Both the position numbers and the translations under genes were made by a program. From Cyanobacteria bacterium UBA5018 (GTDB taxonomy: Bacteria; Cyanobacteriota; Cyanobacteriia; PCC-6307; Cyanobiaceae): DNA of 8,429 nucleotides. The first letter of the stretch is position 1; the number at the start of each line of letters is the position of its first letter. The stretch is from positions 1 through 8,429 of the forward strand of contig DGYA01000049.1 in NCBI GenBank assembly GCA_002396505.1. The letters run 5' to 3'. This document shows, piece by piece, positions 1-5,847 of this stretch. The notes under the pieces were generated by a model, which was not told where the DNA came from, did not search any database, and worked only from the letters and a program-made list of their open reading frames with translations.

Positions 1-257
1 GCGGCGGCGAGGGCCTCGGCCAGCTGCTGCTGGCTGTTCAGGTCGTCAGCCGGGAGCATGGCCTCCAGCCAGGGGCGGTCTTCAGCGGCGGGCAGCGGCC
101 ACCAGCGCGCCCGCAATTGACCATCCCCATCCCTCACCAGGGCTGGCACCACCCGGCCCGCTTGCACCAGCAGCTCTGCCATCCGTTCACAGCGGTACAG
201 CAAGGCGGGGTCAGGAGCCATCGCCCGGGTTACGGATTCACGGGAGGATTGGGCCAT
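1..257 (-). CDS. N-terminal part of a protein resembling the SNF2-helicase-associated region (runs off left edge)
   Basis: The frame is open from the ATG at 257-255 to the left edge, giving 85 complete codons. An in-frame TAG at 275-273 lies just upstream, and no other usable start lies between them. The product begins MAQSSRESVTRAM. Around residues 23-66 it has the pattern ERMAELLV, then GRVVPALVRDGDG, then RARWWPLP and RPWLEAMLP. From memory this resembles the region before the helicase core of SNF2-type helicases (a 'hydrophobic - LPxLVRDG - ARWxPL' pattern). In those proteins the pattern usually lies well inside the chain, after 150 or more residues. Here it starts almost at the N-terminus, so this is either a short variant or a gene that has lost its 5' end. 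The ribosome site is weak (AGAGGG about 11 bases upstream). I am fairly sure it is coding and unsure of the family. Confidence 0.5.
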   Translation of the reverse strand, partial: MAQSSRESVTRAMAPDPALLYRCERMAELLVQAGRVVPALVRDGDGQLRARWWPLPAAEDRPWLEAMLPADDLNSQQQLAEALAA

Positions 258-272
258 GGCTAGGAGAGCCCT

Positions 273-515
273 CTACTCCCCAACAGTGATGCCTTCACCA
301 ATGATGCCGGCATCATTGGTGCCACCCATAGAGGTGCCGCCAATAAAGGTGCCGCCAAAAGTGATGACGCCCAAAATTGTGCCGCCAGGAGGTTTTACGG
401 CAGTGCCCACAGATTCGCTTGCTGAAAATCGGTAGCCAAACCGTCCGAACAGCGGCGCTAGCATTTTACTAGCCAAGGATGGTGGAGGGCGATGAACACC
501 CTGGTACTTAGGCAT
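273..515 (-). CDS. Possible small hypothetical protein with GGTxx pentad tail
   Basis: This is a minus-strand open frame of 80 codons from ATG 515 (MPKYQGVHRPPP). A later ATG at 464 would give 63 residues. The C-terminal 37 residues fall into pentads: GGTIL, GVITF, GGTFI, GGTSM, GGTND, AGIIG, EGITV, GE. The stop lies 15 bases before the start of the SNF2-like fragment, which would suit co-transcription. Against it, the 5' part lies antisense to the antitoxin gene, no good ribosome site precedes either ATG, and the opposite strand also has an open frame (289-435) rich in VPPxx. I do not recognise the product. It could be the 3' end of a decayed repeat protein instead of a living gene. Confidence 0.25.
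   Translation of the reverse strand: MPKYQGVHRPPPSLASKMLAPLFGRFGYRFSASESVGTAVKPPGGTILGVITFGGTFIGGTSMGGTNDAGIIGEGITVGE
276..386 (-). repeat. Degenerate tandem repeat, 15-base period
   Basis: On the minus strand, units of the form GGCGGCACCxxxxxx follow one another at 15-base spacing, about seven in all. They are best conserved at 312-386 and drift toward the lower-numbered end. Because 15 is a multiple of three, either strand can read the array as pentads: GGTxx on minus, VPPxx on plus. The phase-keeping period suggests that the array evolved as coding sequence. Confidence 0.6.
457..473. promoter_or_regulatory. Inverted repeat upstream of the antitoxin gene, possible autoregulatory operator
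   Basis: GCTAG (457-461) and CTAGC (469-473) are a perfect inverted repeat around a 7-base AT-rich centre, ending 18 bases before the antitoxin ATG. Ribbon-helix-helix antitoxins commonly bind short palindromes at this position to repress their own operon. The arms are only 5 bp, so chance cannot be excluded, and no clear -35/-10 pair is visible. Confidence 0.25.
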
Positions 516-704
516 GTTCCCGGTGGCCTCTACCGCCGTCTCAAGGCCGTGGCGGCCGGCCTGCCGGGGGGGCCTCCAACGCAGCGCCCGAACGCTGAGG
601 AAACAAGGCGCTGGCTGGAGCAGCAGGTGTGGGCGCTGCCGCTGCTCGATCATCGCCAGGCTGACGAGATCCTTGGCTATGGCGATGACGGCCTCTGTTC
701 CTGA
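492..704 (+). CDS. VapB/FitA-like type II antitoxin, orphan
   Basis: This 70-residue protein has two recognisable parts. Residues 1-22 (MNTLVLRHVPGGLYRRLKAV) match the N-terminal beta strand and first helix of FitA-type ribbon-helix-helix antitoxins, which usually read MxxLTIRNLPDELxxRLK. The last 20 residues (PLLDHRQADEILGYGDDGL) match the toxin-binding tail DxRxxDEILGYDExGLP seen in VapB antitoxins. The middle, usually GRSMxAEVR, is altered to a proline-rich GGPPTQRPNAEETRRW, so DNA binding may be impaired. GGAGGG lies only 2 bases before the ATG; AAGGA at 475-479, 12 bases upstream, is an alternative ribosome site. The gene overlaps the vapC remnant by 20 bases, the usual antitoxin-toxin layout. 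Since the toxin is broken, the antitoxin may be a relic or may neutralise a toxin encoded elsewhere. Confidence 0.6.
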   Translation: MNTLVLRHVPGGLYRRLKAVAAGLPGGPPTQRPNAEETRRWLEQQVWALPLLDHRQADEILGYGDDGLCS

Positions 705-777
705 CGCCAGTCTTGCGATCGATCTGGTGGTGGATTCCAGCGCCGTGATCGCCGTGGCGAGGGTTCAGCGGAAGTGA
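685..777 (+). pseudogene. Truncated VapC (PIN-domain) toxin remnant
   Basis: The frame starts at ATG 685 (or 679), inside the end of the antitoxin gene, and stops at TGA 775-777 after 30 codons. Residues 14-25 (LVVDSSAVIAVA) are the typical first strand of a PIN-domain ribonuclease, including the first metal-binding aspartate (residue 17). Full-length VapC toxins are about 130 residues and need three or four acidic residues; everything after the first is missing. The opposing aminotransferase gene ends 45 bases downstream, so there is no room for the rest. I see no convincing PIN sequence in the other frames. This is a toxin gene lost by 3' truncation, probably when the present junction formed. 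Confidence 0.55.
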
Positions 778-779
778 AT

Positions 780-798
780 GGCCATCACCTGGATGGCC
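780..798. other. Hairpin between convergent vapC remnant and aminotransferase gene
   Basis: GGCCATC (780-786) and GATGGCC (792-798) form a perfect 7-bp stem with a 5-base loop, placed between two convergent genes. No T-run follows on either strand, so it is not a typical intrinsic terminator. It may block or stabilise 3' ends, or mark an old rearrangement junction. Confidence 0.35.
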
Positions 799-821
799 GT
801 AATGTGGGCAAAATTGAGGTA

Positions 822-2003
822 TCAAAAAGCCGCAGCGAAGCGGCGCAAGCCCTCGGCGAGAATGCCCTCGCTGGTGGCGAAACAGAGCCGCACATGACCG
901 GCCGCACCCTCACCAAACCAGCGAGGACTGCCGGGCACGATGGCAACCTTGCGTTCGCTCTTGATGCGATCAACAAGCATCTCAATACTCTCGCCGGAGC
1001 GCATCGCCTCTGGCTTGATCTTCGGGAAAATTACGTAAGTTGCGTCGGGTGATTCAACCTCAAGCGAACCGATTTCCTTAAGAGTAGAGACGCACTGATC
1101 TCGACGAGCGAGCAGATGTTCAAGGAAGGCGTCTAGCCAAGGGAGGGCGTGGTCGTAGGCGGCGGCGGCGGCGATCTGGCTGAGGGTGGCCGCCCCATCT
1201 ACCGTGGATGGATGCTCACTGGCCTCAAGCATTTCTCGCCGCTGCACTGCATCAATCATCGCCACATAGCCGATGCGGCATCCAGCGAGGCCGAATGATT
1301 TGGAGAACCCGTGCACCACGACGACATTGGCAGCGAGCTCCGGCTCGAGCGCCAGGGCGCTGGTGAAGACGGCGGGGCAATAAACGATCTCACTCCAAAT
1401 CTCGTCGCTGAGCACGCCCAAGCCCCGTTCGAGGGCAATAGTGGCGATCGACTCGAGTTCGACTCGCGTGAAGCAACGTCCGAGCGGATTATGCGGATTG
1501 CACAGGCCAATCATGCGCGTGCGGGGCGTGATCAGCGAGCGGAGCCGATCGAGATCGATTTCGCCTTTGCGGGCGATGGGCCAGCGGACGGACACGCCAC
1601 CCGCCGAGTGGACGGTGTGTTCGAAGAGGAAGTCGACCGGGTCCATCACGATTGCCTCATCGCCAGGGCGTAGCCAATGACGAGCGACCATCGCCAGCCC
1701 CGCCGCCGCGCTGTTCACCGCGATCACGCCGTCGGGTTCAACCGGGGCATGACGACGGGTGCGGAGATAGGTCGAAACGCTGCGACGGAAGCAGGGAAGC
1801 CCGCCAGCCGGGCCGTAGGAATAGACACCGCGTGCGGCTTCTGAGGTCACCGCGTCGCGAATCGCCAGGGCTACGGGAAAGTCGGGATCAGCGGCGGTGA
1901 GCGGAATCACGTCTGCGGGCTGCTCGGCCCATCGCATGTTGAAGGCACGGGTGCGCAGGTCGCCTAGGGGAACGGCGGAGTCGTCGAATCTTGCGTCGGT
2001 CAT
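822..2003 (-). CDS. PLP-dependent aminotransferase class I/II, MalY/PatB-like
   Basis: This complete 393-residue protein has the usual length for fold-type I aminotransferases. Visible key residues are the NPHNPLGR loop at 169-176 (Asn172 holds the PLP ring), LSDEIW with Asp200 pairing the pyridine nitrogen, Tyr208, the Schiff-base lysine Lys235 in HGFSKSFGLAGCRIG, Arg243 for the phosphate, and Arg372 in HVRLCF, the likely carboxylate-binding arginine. The SDEIWSEIVY and SKSFGLAGCRIGY wording is closest to the MalY/PatB group. That group includes cystathionine beta-lyases and C-S lyases as well as true aminotransferases, so the reaction is not settled. The ATG overlaps the stop of the upstream monooxygenase gene in an ATGA, which implies translational coupling. 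It is probably cytoplasmic and forms one pathway with the monooxygenase. Confidence 0.9.
   Translation of the reverse strand: MTDARFDDSAVPLGDLRTRAFNMRWAEQPADVIPLTAADPDFPVALAIRDAVTSEAARGVYSYGPAGGLPCFRRSVSTYLRTRRHAPVEPDGVIAVNSAAAGLAMVARHWLRPGDEAIVMDPVDFLFEHTVHSAGGVSVRWPIARKGEIDLDRLRSLITPRTRMIGLCNPHNPLGRCFTRVELESIATIALERGLGVLSDEIWSEIVYCPAVFTSALALEPELAANVVVVHGFSKSFGLAGCRIGYVAMIDAVQRREMLEASEHPSTVDGAATLSQIAAAAAYDHALPWLDAFLEHLLARRDQCVSTLKEIGSLEVESPDATYVIFPKIKPEAMRSGESIEMLVDRIKSERKVAIVPGSPRWFGEGAAGHVRLCFATSEGILAEGLRRFAAAF
824..844 (-). terminator. Terminator-like hairpin plus T-run inside the 3' end of the aminotransferase gene
   Basis: On the minus strand GCCGC (844-840), a 6-base loop TTCGCT and GCGGC (833-829) are followed directly by TTTTT (828-824). 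This is the form of a rho-independent terminator. It overlaps the last codons of the aminotransferase gene (RRFAAAF then TGA at 824-822), so the T-run merges into the stop codon. The stem is only 5 bp, though all G-C. Confidence 0.45.
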
Positions 2004-3088
2004 CGGTTCACCAGCGGCAGGCTGATGCGGTCAGAGACGGGTTGGAGGAACTGCGAGGCGATTTCGCGGCCCGCATCGACGAATCGCTGGGCAACGGGCC
2101 GACGAGCGAGGTCGTAGGCACGCATCGCCAACCGCAGGTCAGCATCGCTGTCGCAGGCCGCGAGCGATTCAGCGAGCATGGCGGCATCCTCGAGCGCGCA
2201 ATTGGCGCCCTGGCTGGTGAAGGGCAGCAATGGATGCGCGGCGTCGCCGATCAGCGCAAGGTTGCCCCGCACTAGCGACTCTGGAGGATCCATGTCGACG
2301 GTGCGCCAGACGTGAGGAGTGGACGGATTGGTGGCGACGATCGCGGCCTGCACGATCGCTGGAAACTCCGCGAGATGCTCCTCAAAGAAATCGCAGACCT
2401 GATCAGCCTCGGGTGTGGCAAAGCGTTCAGAGTCGTACTGCACAAACCAGATCACCCGTCCGCCGATGCCGGGCACCAGGCCGACGGCCAGGCCGCCTCG
2501 GGGGGCCATGAACTTGGTGAAGGTGGAACCAAGCGCCTTGGCGAGAGACGGCAGTTCGACGGCCGAGACGATCTCGCGAACGCGACCGGGTCGAGGATCG
2601 CAGGCCGCCTGCATCGAGCCGCGACACCTCGAGTGCAAGCCATCGGCGCCGACGAAGGCATTGGCATGCACCGGCGCCTGCAGTTCGAACTCGGCGTAGC
2701 AGGCCTCCTCGTCGATCCATCGCATCCCATGAAAGCAATGCCCGGTGTGCACCTTTGACGCCGGCAGTCCCTCGCCGATCACGCCAAGCAACTCGGCTCG
2801 ACCCACGGCGACCGCGCCGCTAACCGCTTTGTCGATGAGCACCTCGCCCGACGTCGTGCAGAACAAGACTCGCTCAATGCAGCGGCCGAATTCACGCGGA
2901 TCGCAGCTCACCCCAAGCGTCCGCAGCGCCCGGAGCCCGTTCTCGAGCAGCAGGAAGCCAAACCCCCTGCGGTCATCAACGCTGGCTCGCTCGTAGACGC
3001 GAGCGTCGACGCCTCGATCATGGAGCCCCTTGAGGAGCGCCATGCCCGCCACACCCCCACCGATGATCGCAATCCGTGGATGGTTCAT
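2000..3088 (-). CDS. FAD-dependent monooxygenase (group A flavoprotein hydroxylase family)
   Basis: This complete 362-residue protein carries the family's three fingerprints. The Rossmann motif GGGVAG at 10-15 is followed by Glu33 in VYER for the FAD ribose. The DG motif is VGADGLHSRCR at 146-156. The GD motif is LIGDAAHPLLPFTSQGAN at 279-296. Arg97 in VGRAEL matches the conserved arginine of the family. No signal peptide or membrane segment is seen. Such enzymes use NAD(P)H and O2 to hydroxylate or epoxidise small, often aromatic, substrates. It is the first gene of a two-gene operon and its TGA overlaps the ATG of the aminotransferase gene by 4 bases. The pairing suggests oxidation and amino-group or C-S chemistry on one metabolite. 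The substrate cannot be named. Confidence 0.88.
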   Translation of the reverse strand: MNHPRIAIIGGGVAGMALLKGLHDRGVDARVYERASVDDRRGFGFLLLENGLRALRTLGVSCDPREFGRCIERVLFCTTSGEVLIDKAVSGAVAVGRAELLGVIGEGLPASKVHTGHCFHGMRWIDEEACYAEFELQAPVHANAFVGADGLHSRCRGSMQAACDPRPGRVREIVSAVELPSLAKALGSTFTKFMAPRGGLAVGLVPGIGGRVIWFVQYDSERFATPEADQVCDFFEEHLAEFPAIVQAAIVATNPSTPHVWRTVDMDPPESLVRGNLALIGDAAHPLLPFTSQGANCALEDAAMLAESLAACDSDADLRLAMRAYDLARRPVAQRFVDAGREIASQFLQPVSDRISLPLVNR

Positions 3089-3120
3089 GCACCAATTAGC
3101 GTTAAAGAGCCCGATTTTTC

Positions 3121-3134
3121 TTGACGGAAGTCAA
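3121..3134. promoter_or_regulatory. Inverted repeat TTGAC-N4-GTCAA, possible operator
   Basis: TTGACGGAAGTCAA is a 5-bp perfect inverted repeat with a 4-base centre. It lies 33 bases upstream of the monooxygenase ATG on the minus strand and in the shared divergent region. The position fits a transcription-factor site for the operon. A short palindrome alone is weak evidence. Confidence 0.25.
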
Positions 3135-3361
3135 TCCTGACATGCCTGATAGCTCAAAAGCCTTATGTAAAATTTAATTAAGACCAGGCTTGCGTTGGTT
3201 GCAATTGAGCCGGCTTAGCATCAAATGGATCATGGAAAGGATCAAGGATATGCTGCCTCCTGCGTCAGGAAGGTTGTCCAGTCGGTTTGCCCCATCCACC
3301 AAGGCTGGATCCCATTCTGGCTGGCCACCGTACGAAGAATTTTCTTGTTGGGCTCAGCCTG

Positions 3362-3366
3362 AAGGA
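3362..3366 (+). promoter_or_regulatory. Ribosome binding site that favours the TTG start of the RTX gene
   Basis: AAGGA lies 7 bases before TTG 3374, an ideal distance. An ATG at 3370-3372 is only 3 bases from it and opens a different frame. The in-frame ATG at 3428 has no ribosome site before it. This points to TTG 3374 as the true start, although ATG 3428 (MTTSAAAISRY) remains possible. Confidence 0.45.
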
Positions 3367-3373
3367 AACATGA

Positions 3374-5668
3374 TTGAATATATCCATAATTACCTTGCCA
3401 GTGGGGCGGCCGTCCTCACAGCTAGCCATGACCACTTCAGCCGCCGCTATCAGTCGTTACTCCCTTTGGTCTGGCAGCAGCTCCGGCTCCAGCGGCACTG
3501 GCTTGGATCAGGTGATCAGCTGGCTGGGCCGGGATCCTGGCCTACGCGGCTCCACCGATGCCCCCTCCCTGGCGGCGGGCATCGCCTCAGCGGATGCGTT
3601 GAATCAGCTGATCGAAACGGGGCTGGCCTCGATTGGGCGATCGTCGGCTCTCCTGCTCACCCCAGACGACCTGATCGCCCTAAACGCCTGGATACGCTCC
3701 AATCCCGCCCGCCTGCAGGCCTTCATTAATGCCCACGGCGACGACGAAGGAGATGCGGAGACCGGCTTCCACCGCCTGGTCAACAACGGCGCCAGTCAGC
3801 TGTTTCACGGCGACAACCTCGTAAATACGGTCCTCGATTCCGTTTACCACTTCGGCTTTCAAATCGATGCCGCAGGCAACTTTCTCAATGAAGACGGTGC
3901 CGCCAACGCCTCACTGCAAGTGGTGGCAAAGCGGCTGAGCGCCCTGCGGGTGGATGTGGCCACCACCAACACCGAGCTCGACCGCAGCACAGAAGCGATC
4001 ATTGCAGACTCCGGCCTGGCCAACCACAACCCATTGGCCCAAATCAAGGGTGGGGCTGAGGCCGCCAATGGTCTAAACCAGCTCATCCTCGCAGGCCTTG
4101 CCGCTCTCCCGGCGGGCACGGGCAACGATCCCAACCGGATTGAAGTGAGTGAGGTGCTGGCGATCAACGCCTGGATCCGCACTAACCAAACCCGCTTCAA
4201 CAATTTTGTAACTTTACACGGGGATGATGAGAACGGAGAAGAAACAGGGTTCCACCTGGTACAAAATAATAATGCAAATACCGCTCAATTCGGGCTCAAT
4301 CTTGTCAATACCGTTCTTGATGGGATTTATCACATTGGCTTCGAGATCGGTGCTGACGGTCGCTTCCGAAATGAAGACGGTGATGCCAACGCCCTCGTCA
4401 CAGACGTGGCCGACTGGCTCAACTATTACCTCGGTGATCCCTCCACCACCGGCTCCGGCCTTGATCGAATTGTGGATACCGCCCGCTGGGATGCGGGCCT
4501 AGCCAACCACACCTCAGCCGCCCAGATCCGGGGTGGCCTCGATGCGGCCAATGCGCTCAATGGGCTGATCCTCAAGGCGGTTAAGGCAACGGGGGTGAAT
4601 TTGGATGGTTGGATCAGCCGCGGTGATCTACACCAACTCAGCCAGTGGATCCAAACCAACAGCTACGACGATTTTCTTGTCTTGCATGGCGATGATGAAG
4701 ACGGGGTGGAAACCGGCTTTCACCTGATCCAGGGTGATGGCGGCAATGTGCAGGCCTTGGGCAACGACCTGATCAACACCGTTGCCGATGGCATCTACCA
4801 CATTGGCTTCGCCATTCAAGGCGACAACTTTCTCAACGAAGATGGCAATCGCAATGCCGCCCTCGGCGATGTATCTAGTTGGTTAAATTTCTACCTCAAC
4901 GATCGCATTCAGATCGTTGGCACTGGAGGCAACGATCAGCTGGTTGGCACCAACGACGCCGAGCAACTGGTAGGCCGCGATGGCAATGATCTCCTCGATG
5001 GCGCCGCTGGAGACGACCTCCTAGATGGCTCCTGGGGGGACGACACCCTGCTGGGGGGCAGCGGCAACGACCAGCTAGATGGCAGTTATGGCAACGACTC
5101 GCTCAATGGAGGAGAAGGAGGCGACACCTATCTAGTTAGCGGCAACGAGGCTGGCGGTTGGTGTAGCTTTGCTGGCTTTGACAGCTACAACGACACTGGC
5201 ACCAGCGGTGTAGACCGAATTTTGGCAGTGGGCCCTGGCGATGTCGATATTGGCCTAAGTGGTTTCTCGGCCAGCAGTGGGATTGAGCGCATAGAAGCGG
5301 CGGCTGGTGTTGGCAGGGTGCGGCTGCTGGGAGGCTGGAATGGAGACAGCCTCGACTTCAGCCAGATCGCTTTGGTGGGGGGAAGTTTTGTTATTGATGG
5401 CTTCTACGGCAATGACACGATCACCGGCAGCAGCAATGCCGACACCATTAGCGGCGGCGGCAATGATGATCGCCTCAATGGAGGAAATGGAGGCGATACC
5501 TATCTGGTTAGCGGCAACGAGGCTGGCGGTTGGTCTAGTTTTAGTGGCTTTGACAGCTATAACGACACTGGCACCAGCGGTGTGGACCGGATTTTGGCTG
5601 TGGGCCCTGGCGATGTCGATATTGGCCTCGAAGTGGTTTCTCAGCCAGCAATGGCATTGAGCGCATAG
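3374..5668 (+). CDS. Large RTX calcium-binding protein, frameshifted: N-terminal 764 residues
   Basis: From TTG 3374 this reads 764 residues and then stops early because of a 2-base insertion at 5629-5630. Residues 42-509 hold three copies of a ~155-160 residue module. Each carries a LN.LI helix, a NAWI-like motif, HGDDE (121, 282, 438) then ETGFH, L[VI]NTV.D..YH.GF, NEDG (172, 333, 488), and mostly a closing WLN..L. Residues 517-588 are eight RTX nonapeptides such as SGNDQLDGS and YGNDSLNGG, which bind calcium in a beta roll. Residues 575-764 belong to a tandemly duplicated segment. Proteins of this type are exported by type I secretion and lack a classical signal peptide, as here. The last dozen residues (EVVSQPAMALSA) are out of frame. 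Lacking the C-terminal domain, this product is probably not secreted. The role of the triple module is unknown to me. Confidence 0.75.
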   Translation: MNISIITLPVGRPSSQLAMTTSAAAISRYSLWSGSSSGSSGTGLDQVISWLGRDPGLRGSTDAPSLAAGIASADALNQLIETGLASIGRSSALLLTPDDLIALNAWIRSNPARLQAFINAHGDDEGDAETGFHRLVNNGASQLFHGDNLVNTVLDSVYHFGFQIDAAGNFLNEDGAANASLQVVAKRLSALRVDVATTNTELDRSTEAIIADSGLANHNPLAQIKGGAEAANGLNQLILAGLAALPAGTGNDPNRIEVSEVLAINAWIRTNQTRFNNFVTLHGDDENGEETGFHLVQNNNANTAQFGLNLVNTVLDGIYHIGFEIGADGRFRNEDGDANALVTDVADWLNYYLGDPSTTGSGLDRIVDTARWDAGLANHTSAAQIRGGLDAANALNGLILKAVKATGVNLDGWISRGDLHQLSQWIQTNSYDDFLVLHGDDEDGVETGFHLIQGDGGNVQALGNDLINTVADGIYHIGFAIQGDNFLNEDGNRNAALGDVSSWLNFYLNDRIQIVGTGGNDQLVGTNDAEQLVGRDGNDLLDGAAGDDLLDGSWGDDTLLGGSGNDQLDGSYGNDSLNGGEGGDTYLVSGNEAGGWCSFAGFDSYNDTGTSGVDRILAVGPGDVDIGLSGFSASSGIERIEAAAGVGRVRLLGGWNGDSLDFSQIALVGGSFVIDGFYGNDTITGSSNADTISGGGNDDRLNGGNGGDTYLVSGNEAGGWSSFSGFDSYNDTGTSGVDRILAVGPGDVDIGLEVVSQPAMALSA
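3497..4900 (+). repeat. Three protein-level modules (HGDDE...ETGFH...NEDG) in the RTX protein
   Basis: HGDDE recurs at residues 121, 282 and 438 and NEDG at 172, 333 and 488, giving periods of about 161 and 156 residues. The copies are diverged at DNA level, so the triplication is old. Conserved acidic clusters (GDDExGxETGFH and NEDGxxNA) suggest metal binding, perhaps calcium. I cannot assign the module to a named domain family. Confidence 0.7.
4922..5137 (+). repeat. RTX nonapeptide repeat block
   Basis: Eight consecutive nine-residue units (residues 517-588), for example RDGNDLLDG, SWGDDTLLG and GSGNDQLDG, match the GGxGxDxLx consensus that builds a calcium beta roll. The second unit, TNDAEQLVG, is degenerate, and the last runs into the duplicated segment. 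Further single units recur in that segment and just before the C-terminal domain. Confidence 0.85.
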
Positions 5669-5847
5669 AAGCAGCGGCTGGTGTTGGCAAGGTGCGGCTG
5701 CTGGGGGGCTGGAATGGAGACATCCTCGACTTCAGCCAGATCGCCTTGGTGGGGGGGAATTTTGTTATTGATGGCTTCTACGGCAATGACACGATCACCG
5801 GCAGCAGCAATGCCGACACCATTAGCGGCGGCGGCAATGATGATCGC
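5102..5847 (+). repeat. Tandem duplication of a 372-bp segment (5102-5473 and 5474-5847) within the RTX gene
   Basis: The two copies sit head to tail. Aligned by eye they differ at about 22 of 372 positions (about 94% identity), plus the 2-base insertion CG at 5629-5630 in copy 2 (GGCCTAAGTGG against GGCCTCGAAGTGG). Each copy encodes 124 residues, a multiple of three bases, so the duplication itself kept the frame. Many of the differences are synonymous, with roughly seven residue changes. Copy 2 was therefore probably translated for some time after the duplication and before the frame broke. Confidence 0.9.

Larger units (their letters stand above)
3089..3373. other. Intergenic region between divergent monooxygenase and RTX genes
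   Basis: This 285-base gap separates two divergently transcribed units and should hold promoters for both. It contains an AT-rich patch (3165-3181, with TTAATTAA at its end), the inverted repeat at 3121-3134, a small TCCTG-CGT-CAGGA palindrome at 3258-3270 and two GGATCA repeats near 3225-3245. I could not find a well-spaced -35/-10 pair on either strand. An open frame on the plus strand crosses the region (3190 onward) but shows no protein-like features. Confidence 0.5.

Noticed and set aside
541..825. Minus-strand open frame opposite the antitoxin
   Set aside because: Low-complexity Pro/Ala/Arg product opposite a recognisable antitoxin; no start signal.
1311..1673. Plus-strand open frame of 120 codons opposite the aminotransferase
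   Set aside because: It is the shadow of a gene with all catalytic motifs on the minus strand; no ribosome site or family resemblance.
2312..2758. Plus-strand open frame of 148 codons opposite the monooxygenase
   Set aside because: It is a shadow of the minus-strand gene, which has intact FAD motifs.
3190..3729. Plus-strand open frame of 179 codons overlapping the RTX start
   Set aside because: Its second half is the RTX coding sequence in another frame and the first half shows no protein-like features; noted only for the shared ribosome site.
5629..5630. Programmed ribosomal frameshift in the RTX gene
   Set aside because: The local sequence has no slippery heptamer or homopolymer run, and comparison with copy 1 shows a plain 2-base insertion.
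5102..5847. CRISPR array
   Set aside because: The repeat unit is 372 bp, coding, and has no spacers.
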